From contig JAHDVF020000016.1 of the NCBI GenBank assembly GCA_022606425.2, positions 5,672,501-5,736,500 of the forward strand: a stretch of DNA of 64,000 nt, read 5' to 3'. The notes under the pieces were generated by a model that saw only the letters and a list, made by a program, of their open reading frames with translations, ran no database searches and was not told the origin of the DNA. Numbering within the stretch: position 1 is the first letter of the stretch; the number at the start of each line of letters is the position of its first letter. Positions 20,935-30,227 of the stretch are shown here, in pieces. This stretch comes from Lepidostoma basale. Taxonomy: Eukaryota; Arthropoda; Insecta; Trichoptera; Lepidostomatidae. Both the position numbers and the translations under genes were made by a program.

Positions 20935-21420
20935 TACTTCTTCTTCTTTTTGTCCTGTTACACCTCCGTGGTGCATAGGGCCGCAAGGAACCTTCTCCAC
21001 CCGACTCTATCGCATGCCTGATGCCCAATATCATCCCAAGTGAGGCCTGCCGCCTTAACCTCGTCCTGTAGGGTTCTTCTCCAGGTGGCTCTAGGTCTGC
21101 CTCGCTTTCTCTTTCCCCCCATAGGGGATCAATCTAGTGCGCCCTGAGCGATGCATACTGGGTTCCGTCTCAGAGTGTGACCGATCCACTGCCATTTGCG
21201 TCTAGCGACTTGTTCTCTAATTGTCTTTTCGCCTGCCATAGTCCAGAGAGCGGCATTTGACACTGTTTGGGGCTAATAGATTTTGAATATTGAGCGAAGG
21301 CACCTATTTATAAACACCTGGAGTTTACCAATTCTCACATCAGTACAGCAGTACGCTTTTAACGCTACTGCTGAATACTTGGAGCTTGAGCTTTCTCGAA
21401 ATGATACCGGAGCGCCATAC
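20935..21420 (-). mobile_element. L-E LINE 3' half
   Basis: More than 400 bp are shared with 42757-43270 in the same orientation (ACACCTCCGTGGTGCA, CCAGGTGGCTCTAGGTCTGC, AGAGTGTGACCGATCCACTG). Degenerate C-terminal reverse transcriptase region. Confidence 0.75.
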
Positions 21421-21424
21421 AGTG

Positions 21425-22035
21425 CGAAGCATAACGAAGTTTTATGTTTTAACAGTTAATAATGTTGAAGTATCATGGTGTTTCGGCCAAAACAATGGAC
21501 TTATTTTATGTTTTACCGCATATTTAAGAGATTTCATTTCTAATATATAAATTCTAAATATACTCTTCGGTTTTGTTTCCCTTCCAAACATGAGGGTCAG
21601 GTATATTACGAAGTAAGTTTCACATTACTCTGTCGATAGAGTATTATAGTAATCTACGCTTACTGTAAAATAATAATTATCTATTGAAACCTTAGGGGGG
21701 CACCACAAAACCACATTTTCAATTACGAGTCACTAAATTAAATTCACTCGTGGACACTTATGTCAATTCCACGCTATTTTCATAAACTATTACTGCCTTC
21801 ATTATATCGAGCAATAAATAAATAATGGGGCTTTTATATTTCACGGACTAGTGCGTAGTTTAGGGATGAACTAGATGTATGTTTAATTATATGGACAAAC
21901 GCAGACATGTGTGTCACCACAAAAGTTATGCCTACCGAAGATTTTTTTTTAATAATTTAAAAACGTTTATTTTTTCTTGAACAATAATGTAAACTTTTTC
22001 TCTTTTATATATAATACTTTGTTTAAACAACACTT
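21425..22035. other. No clear gene; GGCCGAAACACC repeat
   Basis: A segment near 21465-21500 is repeated in reverse at 36255-36300 (CATTGTTTTGGCSGAAACAC then AACATTATTAACTGT). Otherwise unrecognised. Confidence 0.35.
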
Positions 22036-22049
22036 ACATTTTAAAAAAA

Positions 22050-22095
22050 AATACATAGACACGTTTCGGACAACCAGTCCTTCTTCAGTGTACCA
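22050..22095 (-). ncRNA. Hammerhead ribozyme candidate, ACGTGT stem III
   Basis: On the minus strand the core box is CTGAAGA (22088-22082), stem II is GGAC/GTCC with loop TGGTT, and GAAA is at 22067-22064. ACGTGT follows (A-T, C-G and G-T pairs), then C at 22058 as cleavage residue. Stem I is weak: TACA can pair with TGTA after a two-base offset. Core and stem II are intact. Confidence 0.6.
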
Positions 22096-22155
22096 GTACA
22101 TTTAAAATATTATAAAATTGTTTACATAATCTGACAGATAATTTCTATGGCCATC

Positions 22156-22395
22156 AACGACCTTCGTGACCGAGTGGTAAGTGCATTTACTGTCACCCCG
22201 AAGGTTCCGGGTTCGATTCCCGGCGAGGGCAGTGTGATTGTCACATTGTCTTTGATCTGGTGTAGAATTCACGTGACAATAAAATGGTGATAGATTGGCT
22301 ACCTTTCACTATGATAGCTATAATACCCTTTACATCGATTTGCTTCATGCTGTCATGATGTAAAAAGCGATTCAACAAAATAATAAAAAATAATA
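22156..22395 (+). mobile_element. tRNA-derived SINE, family 1 (full head, body, tail)
   Basis: The A box TGACCGAGTGG (22167-22177) and exact B box GGTTCGATTCC (22210-22220) form a polymerase III promoter. The body continues GTGTAGAATTCACGTGACAA, TAGATTGGCTACC, and the tail TTTACATCGATTTGC and GATTCAACAAAATAATAA. Five other copies are in the window. Confidence 0.85.
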
Positions 22396-22989
22396 ATAAT
22401 ATTAATGTGCATATAATAAATGCAATTTATTATTTATATACTACAATAAATAAAATATAAACTCTAAAATAAAAATACACATTTAAAGCCATAAATATTA
22501 TATTTATAAAAATGTGAAACCTATTTATTTTATACAGATGTGGACCCCTAGCAAGATGAAATCGATCACTAAGGCTTCATACTCACCACATTGAAAATCA
22601 TCAATTGGTATATTTTCAGTGAACAGGAATATAAGTGTTAAAACGTTTATATTCTGTACCTACTCGTATCACCTCTCATATGCATATGCAATAATTAATT
22701 AATCAAATACTAAAAGGCAGCCACATTCGAAGTCAGAAAAATCGACGAGGTGTCAGGAAAGAGCAGTATGGCGGTTACAAACTGTCATTTGCTCTTCCCT
22801 TTCAAAAACCTTTTCTCTTTCGAAAACCTCTTCCCTTTCAAAAAAAAATTATTTCAAATATTTCCCAATTAATATTATCCGTGTTCCTATATATACAGGT
22901 TAGTATTACCCACAAAATGTTACCTAAATTAAATTAACTTAATTGTAGATGGAATAAAAAGAATTATAATTCAAAAGAAGTACGTTAAC

Positions 22990-23355
22990 TAGTTTTTTTT
23001 AATATATACAAATACTGGATTTTACCCATTACGGGTTAATCATTAAGAAATAATTGTATCTCAATAGAGACGAAGATGTAAATAATTACATCTAGTCTCA
23101 ATGGATGGCGCTAGTGTAGATTGAACTAAAATATGTGAAATGTTTCTCAACATGGTAGCATATACACAACTTTCAAAAATAATTGTCAGACGTGGTGTTC
23201 GTAATAAGTGCGGAATGGGGAATGTTGTATTACATAAAGCGATCGCTTAACCCAACCAATGACAGGTCATAAGTCCTGTAAACGCCTCAACCACCATATT
23301 CTGTTTCCAAATATTTTACATCTTGGTCTCTATTGAGATACAATTAATTCTTAAG
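22990..23355. repeat. Foldback element FB copy
   Basis: Has the outer sequence ATACTGGATTTTACCCAT, an inner arm TTGTATCTCAATAGAGACGA at 23052, and a full right arm ending GAGATACAATTAATTC. Most of the left arm beyond AGATGTAAATAAT is missing. Confidence 0.65.
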
Positions 23356-23667
23356 TTATTTTTAGGTAATATTTTTATGTCTCCATCGAAAATGATATTC
23401 GTAACATAATCAATTTCCTAGCCCACAATTAAGGGTTAAAACAATCTATGAAAATGTTGATTTTACCATCAAATTATTTCAATTCGCAATGAAACGGATT
23501 CTACAATTAATTCTTAAGTTATTTTTAGGTAATATTTTTATATGTCTCCATTGAAAATTATATTCTTAACATAATCAGTTTTCTAGCCCACAATTAAGGG
23601 TTTAAACAATCTATGAAGCTGTTGATCTTACCATCAAATTATTTCAATTCGCAATGAAACGGATTCT
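23341..23667. repeat. Tandem duplication, about 163 bp x 2
   Basis: 23341-23502 and 23504-23667 are about 90% identical by eye (TTAAGTTATTTTTAGGTAAT to CGCAATGAAACGGATTCT). Confidence 0.92.
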
Positions 23668-24335
23668 CTGTATCAAAATGTTTTGTAATTTGAAAACAGA
23701 ACGCTGCCTATCGTCCCGTGATACAATGGCGACCGTTGTAGCGACTCTTCAAAGGAAAATAGAGAAAAACTGCACCCAAATGTCAACACGACGTCAACAT
23801 AAATTATCATTTTTCCCGCCGACAATAGTCGCCATTGTTGAGCCGCCACCTATTTCACCGTCCACAAATACACGGCGGCTGAATAACTGCTTCTAAATTG
23901 CTTCCCCCCGCCCAGGATTCCTGTCGGGCCATCCGCCTCTCCCGTGTGAATAATTAATGACATTCACTGCACAGGACTGTGGCGAGACCAACAAACGAGC
24001 CCTGTTTAATTAACCTAACTCGCATCGCCACTAAAGCGAGAGATTATGTATTTATAAACGTCAGATTTCCCGCCAAAGTTCCTTTTCATTCTGGCTAAAA
24101 ATAAGTGACCAGTGCTGCCGCACCATAGATAATATCACAGAAAAAAAAGTTCTTACTTTTACCATTTTATTTATTTTAATTTTTGCCTTGATTATCCAAA
24201 CATCTAAAGGAAACAACCACTAACTTTACTAACATTTTGCAAGTATATTTAACTGTATAAAAATTCCCCGCAAGTCGACAGCATAGATTGTAACAAGTTT
24301 TTTTTTAAAAACCCAATTGGGTTATATGGACACAA
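23668..24335. other. Low-repeat segment, possible non-coding conservation
   Basis: More even composition than its surroundings and no recognised transposon. The longest ORF (23654-23896, 80 codons) has no recognisable domain. Intergenic about 6 kb upstream of PGM3. Confidence 0.25.
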
Positions 24336-24339
24336 TAAA

Positions 24340-24600
24340 TGTCAGTAAAACCAAATGGATGACATTCGGACGGCTTGACTACAGTGGGTCAATATTGCAT
24401 TTGAACGGCCGTAACATTGAAAGGGTGAAAATTTTTTAATACCTCGGCAGCATACTAACGCAATCTCTTGACCCAGATGTAGAGATAAAATGCAGAATTG
24501 AGGCAGCAAGAGCTACGTTTAATAAAATGAAATCACTCTTCTGCAATGATCGCCAACGTTGGGAGGATCCGACAGGGCACTTGAAGAAGAAGAAGAAGAT
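24340..24600 (+). mobile_element. L-B LINE, internally deleted
   Basis: Reads INVSKTKWMTFGR, LHLNGRNIERVK, YLGSILTQSLDPDVEIKCRI, then jumps from SLFCND directly to the 3' end GATCGCCAACGTTGGGAGG and (GAA)n. Confidence 0.75.
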
Positions 24601-24639
24601 ACATTTTTAGATCTTACTTGTAATTATATAATGTTTCAA

Positions 24640-25215
24640 GTATATTTTTAATTGATTTGTAGTGAGACTCCTTGTGTCTTTTGGTAGTTCATTGTAAAGT
24701 TTCAGTCCATTGTTCAATATCCTTGATTGTCCTGTCTTAGTCCATGCATTCGGTAAGTGATACCTGTCACAGTTCCTGGTCTAGTGTCTGTGTACGTCTG
24801 AATTTTTGTTTATTTGTAGCTGCTGTCTGTTGTCTCTTCCATGATCACTCTGTATAAAATTTTCAAGGTCTCGAATTTGGTCAGGTCTGATATGTCCATT
24901 TGTTTTGTTTGTACTTTTATGGTTGGGGTAAGATAGTTAATGTTATAAGCTAATTTCATTATTTTATTTTGTTGTATTTGGAGTCTGGAGATGTCCTTTT
25001 GGTTTCCTCTCCCCCAGAAGAGAATCATATATGTCAGTCGGCTTTTAACATACGCTTCGTACATCATAACTTTTTCTTTTCTTGGTACGTAATTTTGTAT
25101 TTTGTAGAAGAGTATAGTGATGCTAACTTGTTTGTTAGGTTGTCCATGTGTTTGGTCCATTTTAGTTGTTTGTCCATTGTTGGTATAACTTGATTGCATA
25201 AGTTAATACAGTGAA
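24640..25215 (-). mobile_element. Jockey-like LINE C-terminal fragment
   Basis: The minus-strand ORF reads LKWTKHMDNLTNKLASL in one frame, then YVPRKEKVMMYEAYVKSRLT, MILFWGRGNQKDISRLQIQQ and KIMKLAYNIN, typical of jockey-type reverse transcriptase C-termini. Confidence 0.75.
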
Positions 25216-25221
25216 AGTTCT

Positions 25222-25425
25222 TATCATCATCATCATCATCAGTCCGTATTCCGCCACTCATAGACGTAGGCCTCCTTCATCTCCTTCCATATTAGTCGAT
25301 CCTGAGCAACACACGTCCAAGTCGTACCGGCGATCTCTCTAATGTCGTCCCTCCATTGAAGTTGGGAACATCCTGTGTATCTGGTCGCAGTTCTAGGACG
25401 CAAGAAAATGTGGCGTTTTGTCTAA
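25222..25425 (-). mobile_element. LINE C-terminus with (GAT)n tail
   Basis: Minus-strand frames give DIREIAGTTWTCVAQDRLIW, KEMKEAYVYEWRNTD-like sequence and a tail of (ATG)n at 25222-25240. Confidence 0.65.
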
Positions 25426-25730
25426 CTATCGTCAGGCTGCGAGCGACATGGCCCCCCTAGCACTATTTCAACTCTGCCACTCTTCAAATGATGCCCGACA
25501 CTCCTGTTCTGGCTCTAATGGTGATGTTTCTCACCCTATCCACTTTATCCAACATTGCTCTTTCCCCGACATTGCTCTTTCCCCAGCATTGCTCTTTCCA
25601 CAAATAACAAAAAGGTTTACATCCTAACCCCACAATAAAAGACCTCTCAAATTACGATCCAAACACCTCCAACAGGCACAAGGGCGTAAAACCGATCCTC
25701 CTTCAGAGGAACATTCCGGGCCACCCAAAT

Positions 25731-25908
25731 GACGACCTTTGTGGCAGAGTGGTAAGAGCTTTGACTTCCATACCAAAGGTCCCAGTTTCGATTCCCGGCG
25801 ATGGCAGTGTGATTGTCACACAGTATTTAGTGTCACGAGAATCAATATAATGTCTAAAAAATAAATTGTATAGAGTAATTGGGTCCAAACAACCTGTTGA
25901 ATAGGTAC
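25731..25908 (+). mobile_element. SINE family 1, internally deleted
   Basis: The head has A box TGGCAGAGTGG and B box-like GTTTCGATTCC. About 60 bp of the body (GTCTTTGGTC to GGCTACC) is missing, and the tail AGTAATTGGGTCCAAAC remains. Confidence 0.8.
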
Positions 25909-25969
25909 ATAAAAAAAGAAGGAAAAAATTCAAAAAAGCCCATGCATAAGCCAACAACCTTCCAAATCA

Positions 25970-26395
25970 TTTTTCCAACAATGTTCCTATCAGACGTCAG
26001 AGGAACAGCCACAAGAGCTGAACCTCTTTAAGCCAGAAGATCAAATCAAATCAGTTTATTTTCTCAAAAGATATTACAAACATTTTTTAAAGTTTAAGTC
26101 ATCTATTGAGAACAGGTAAAATATAATAAATATATAATACCAGGAACGCATGAGAGATGGTTCGATATTAGGAATACAAGATACTCTCCAAAGTCAAGAG
26201 TATTTACACGAGTATATACACGAATATGAAAGACATCGATCTCCGAAGCGATCATGTTCAGCAATTTTATTTCTCTCCCCACCGGCATTACCAGAGGCTG
26301 GTTAGTTCTGCATGATGGGGGATAAAACAGTCTGTGCTGGCGCTGTCGAAGATAACCATCCGGAACATAAAGATGGAGATCCAAGTCCAAGTCTA
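25970..26395 (-). mobile_element. L-D LINE 3' end with short repeat at one edge
   Basis: The minus-strand ORF 26103-26390 reads [40 protein letters not shown]. 25970-26040 (CAGCCACAAGAGCTGAACCT) is repeated at 32060-32115 and, inverted, at 260-320. Confidence 0.75.
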
Positions 26396-27120
26396 ATTAT
26401 TATTATTCTCTTGAGATATTTCGAAAATAAAATAATGTTACCTACATTTATCACATTTCAAAAATATTAAAAAATTATAATTATCAAACTTTTCGTTCGT
26501 TTATGTCTCTTTAGATTGGATTGTTCATGTTGGAGGGTATGGAAATCATGAAGTCGGTAAATGGTCAATAAATAAAACACGGAAACAGAAAAACCGCTCG
26601 AAGAATACACAACGAAACATGAAGATCCTGTAATTAATAATCGTAATTACCTACCCACAGACATAAATGAATATGTTTAGTTTTAAAATATCTAATTCTA
26701 CGTGACAAACATAAATTGAATTATCATAGTTGGATTAGGTAATTATATGATGCTACGGATTCCATGCTCATAATCTTTCAATCGGATAACGTTTTATGGA
26801 CGTTGTCATATTCCAAACGTTGCGATATTCTGACGGACGGAGATGGAAGTCTTGGCAGCTGCTCCGCCATAATTTATTTTACAACATAATTAACTAATCC
26901 GCTAATGTTGGCATGCCTGGGCCATGTCATCTCGGTGATTTTAACGGCACATTACCGAAATACTTGGCACCGGACGTAACTACAATGTTTATTCACATTC
27001 GTTAATTTGACTGGGGACACCGACTGTTTTATCGACGGGGCAAAATTACAGAGATCATTTATAATTTCTTTAATTAAAAACATACTCCGCTTATTAAATG
27101 ATCCCAATTTGAAATCTGGA
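26396..27120. other. Unique-looking intergenic segment
   Basis: No recognised transposon, ORF or RNA gene in about 700 bp, which is unusual for this window. About 3 kb upstream of PGM3. Confidence 0.25.
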
Positions 27121-27164
27121 ATGTTATTTTAAATTGGCGGACGTTTCTAAGAGGAAACGAGTGT

Positions 27165-27620
27165 CTCTGGAATATTTATTCTTCTTCCTGTGTCCTGTCA
27201 GGTCTCCCCAACGTTGACTATCACCCTCGAGTAGGCCGCCCTGTCCTGGGCAGCTCGGAACAGCTCCTCCACGGTCCTCAGCCCTGTCCACTCTCGGATG
27301 TTCCTCAGCCAGGAAACCTGCCTTCTCCCAACACCTCATCGACCCTCAATCTTACCCTTTAAGATCAGATGTAACAGTGCGTATTTTTCGCCTCTCAGAA
27401 CATGGCCCAAGTAGGACACCTTACGGACTTTGATGTTGGTCAGCAACTCTCTGTCAACTCTGGCTCTATGGAGAACGTTTGTGTTGCTGACCATGTCAGT
27501 CCAGGAGATGCGTAACATCCTTCAGTGTATCCACATCTCAATGACCTCTTATCGGTTCATAATATTGACTTTAAGGGTCCATGACTCCACCCCGTATAAC
27601 AGCACTGACCAAAAATAGGA
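27165..27620 (-). mobile_element. L-B LINE C-terminus
   Basis: The minus strand reads MLRISWTDMVSNTNVLHRAR, DRELLTNIKVRKVSYLGHVL and then, in another frame, the ANVGETRQDTRKK end. Tail at 27175. Confidence 0.8.
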
Positions 27621-27739
27621 TCTGACCATTCTTTGTCTGGAATATTTGATATCGAAATATAATACTTTACTACTTCTATATTCACCTTCACTTTATGTTG
27701 TGGATAAATATTTGAATAAAAAAATATAGCTGCACTTAT

Positions 27740-28485
27740 TATTTTTAAAATGCAGAATTGAGGTAGCAAGAGCTGCATTCAATAAAATTAAATCACTCTT
27801 CTGCAATGATAACATAAATTTGAAACTCCGCCAGAGAATGATCAAATTCTATATCTGGTCTGTTTTATTGTATGGGTGTGAAACGTGGACCTTAAAAATC
27901 AACTCAATGAACATACTGGAAGCATTTGAAATGTGGCTCTATCGCCGAATGCTCAGAATTCCCTGGACAGACATGATTACCAATACCAAAGTCCTGAGGC
28001 GAGCTAGAGTTTTTTTTTATGTATACAACAGGTCGTTTGAACCCAATTACTGTATACAATTTATTTTTACATATTATATTAATTCTCGTGACATGTGATA
28101 GGTAGCCAATCTATCGCCATTTTATTGTCACGTGAATTCTACACCAGACCAAAGACAGTGTGACAATCACGCTGCCATCGCCGGGAATCGAACCCGGAAC
28201 CTTCGGTATGGAAGTCAGAGCTCTTACCACTTTGTCATGGTCGTCGGACAGGGAGCTATAGTCAACTATCAAGGTTCGGAAGATTTCACATCTGGGTCGT
28301 GTACTGCGTGGAGAAAAGTACCACCTTCTCCAACTGATATTGGAGGGGGAAATTGAGGGACGCCGAGGGCCTGGTAGGAGACTGTGGTGGAATGTCCTGG
28401 CTGCGAGAGCGGCGCAGGGCAGGGACAGGTTCGCCGAGATGATCGCCAACGTTGGGGAGACCCGACAGGGCACTTGAAAAAGAAG
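27740..28485 (+). mobile_element. L-B LINE split by a SINE
   Basis: ORF 27820-28098 starts [40 protein letters not shown]. After a SINE at 28010-28245 the LINE resumes (GACAGGGAGCTATAGTCAAC, LGRVLRGEKYHLLQLILEGE in frame terms) and ends GACAGGGCACTTG. Confidence 0.82.
28010..28245 (-). mobile_element. SINE family 1 inserted in L-B
   Basis: Reverse-strand SINE with B box GGTTCGATTCC, A box degraded to TGACAAAGTGG, and a full body and tail ending at the poly-T tract 28010-28018. Confidence 0.85.
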
Positions 28486-28489
28486 AAGT

Positions 28490-28640
28490 ATTTTTACAAC
28501 ACTTTATAACACTTTTCACAGACATGTTTCGGTTATGACCCAACCTTTAAGTTAAAAAATTTGCACATTGAAAAAGGTTATGTCATAACCAAAACATGTC
28601 TGTGAAAAGTGAAATAAAGTGTTATAAAAATACTAGGTAA
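28490..28640. repeat. 140-bp palindrome with hammerhead-like arms
   Basis: Arms ACACTTTATAACACTTTTCA and its inverse flank two GAAACATGTCTGTG-type motifs. The minus arm keeps stem II GGTT/AACC and GAAACATGTC. The CUGANGA boxes read CTTAAAG and TTGAAAA, so both are probably dead. Confidence 0.6.
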
Positions 28641-28794
28641 GTGCAATTGTTTTTATTCAAAATTATTTGTCCCTAACATTTAAATTATTTTTATTGATAT
28701 TGTCTCATAACCCATTTATTTATATTAATAAGGGAATATTTCAAGAACTCGGCCGTACTAGAGAAAGTTGATTTGTTCCTGATAAATATCTCCG

Positions 28795-29040
28795 ATAGCG
28801 ACAGCATAGATTGTTTTACCTACCGGTCGCCAGAACTATCCTGCCTCTGGTGACACCGGAGGGAAGAGCAATTAGTCTGCTGAACGCAGCCTCCTCCGAT
28901 ATCGACGTCTTTCATGTAAGTGAAAGTACGTTCAGAAGACTTAAGAGAGTAGGTATTTTATATTTCTAAAGTCGAACCATCTCTCATGCGTTCCTGTTAT
29001 TATACATTATATTTTACCTATTCTGTATGGAGAAAATAAA
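28795..29040 (+). mobile_element. L-D LINE 3' end
   Basis: Plus strand: TGGTGACACCGGAGGGAAGA, then EIDVFHVSESTFRRL-like codons, then the 3' UTR ending AAATAAAGTTTATTGATT. Confidence 0.7.
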
Positions 29041-29045
29041 GTTTA

Positions 29046-29195
29046 TTGATTATTATTTTGTTGAATAGCTCTTTCGATGTAAAGGGTACCTATATGTATT
29101 AGGTATATTGATTCTCGTAAAATTTTATAAGTAGCTAATCTATCGCCACTTTTTTGTCATGTGAAATCTACACCAGGCACTGTCATAGCTCTCAT
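29046..29195 (-). mobile_element. SINE family 1 remnant
   Basis: Tail (TTTTGTTGAATAGCTC) and body (AGTAGCTAATCTATCGCC) are present in reverse. The tRNA-like head is lost. Confidence 0.65.
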
Positions 29196-29264
29196 GGCTG
29201 ACATAGCTGTCATGGCTGTTGGCATTCTGCACGTAGGTCGTCAAGATTATCCCAATATCTTACT

Positions 29265-29460
29265 ACCTATATAAACTCTCCCCGAAGGCTTAGGAAGAAA
29301 TTATGGACCACCACATTGTTCTTTCCTGACACACTTCTTTCGTTTCCTTAACATCCATACATCGTGCACGCACGTCGATTTTTAGCATTTTTAGCAATAT
29401 ATTTGATTGTGCCATATTTTCCTCTGTCTTCCTCCTATTTGGGGAGATGGCGTGATGGGT
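29265..29460 (-). mobile_element. L-A fragment, degenerate
   Basis: L-A tail and C-terminal codons in reverse (ATTATGGACCACCACATTG, CATACATCGTGCACGCACG), followed by a stray GGGGAGATGGCGTGATGG in forward orientation. Confidence 0.55.
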
Positions 29461-29929
29461 CGTGCATAATGGTGGTTTTTATTATATTCAATAACGAATT
29501 TGAACAACAAAATATATTCAATAAATTTTTGGTCATTTTATTCATGTTTAAAAATATTTTTTTTCATCTTTATTCCTCCGATTACCAGAGTCATGCTGCC
29601 ATCTTTAGATATTTTATCATAATTTGTCTGGTGGTGGGGCTTAAATCGATCATTATTGAAAAAAATAATCGGTTCAAATTGTAAAAAAAAAAAGATTCAG
29701 AAAATTTAAAATAGATGTACTTTTCACCTGTTTGGCATTATTTCTAAACTTTATTTTTAATTTTAAATGGCGTCAATACATAATAAATATACATTTTTAT
29801 ATTAATGATTATGTTTTTCTTCGAAAATATCAATTGATGTAAATGAAAAATAAAATATTTTCTACTGACATCTATGATGCTATACCAAAATCTTTCAGAA
29901 AATAAAGTTACTTTCGTGAGGTTCTTAGG
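29461..29929. other. No recognised feature
   Basis: AT-rich sequence just upstream of the presumed PGM3 promoter. No family-like ORF. Confidence 0.3.
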
Positions 29930-30126
29930 AACAGAATAAGATAATCTACTTTACCGACTGCGACAGTCCTCTAGCAGGAATCTGTAATTTTGCCGCAGTT
30001 TTGTTGATAGGTAGCATTTGACACGAGGAGACGGACGGCAAAAACTCGTTTACTTTCATGACGTAGTCTGACGTTTGTGGTGGTAGTTCTTGAATGGCAT
30101 TACTTTTGAAATAAATACCAAGCAAA
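29930..30126 (+). promoter_or_regulatory. PGM3: Candidate PGM3 5' UTR / proximal promoter
   Basis: This is the repeat-free stretch directly before the start codon. It contains TGACGTA at 30059-30065, a CRE-like octamer core, and a short upstream ORF at 30094-30114 (ATG plus five codons and TAA) ending just before the main ATG. No TATA box is obvious and the transcription start cannot be placed from sequence. Confidence 0.35.
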
Positions 30127-30227
30127 ATGACAGGTAACTACAGAACGGTTTACGCGTTTGCAAGGGAAATGCATCCGAAAACTACCGACATATACATCCA
30201 GTATGGGACTGCGGGATTCCGAACGAA
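30127..30227 (+). CDS. PGM3: PGM3 exon 1 (start codon, QYGTAGFR motif)
   Basis: Codes for residues 1-33 plus two bases of codon 34 and ends with donor gtaagt. It carries the N-terminal GTAGFR motif that opens domain 1 in phosphohexomutases. The context caaaATGa has A at -3. Intron 1 is the longest, about 9.1 kb, and holds many L-A copies. Confidence 0.93.

Noticed and set aside
22156..22230. A functional tRNA gene
   Set aside because: The A and B boxes are good, but the sequence does not form a cloverleaf and is followed by a body shared by five other copies; it is a SINE head.
23654..23896. 80-codon ORF as a gene
   Set aside because: No recognisable domain, starts inside a tandem duplication, and no splice-linked coding segments were found.
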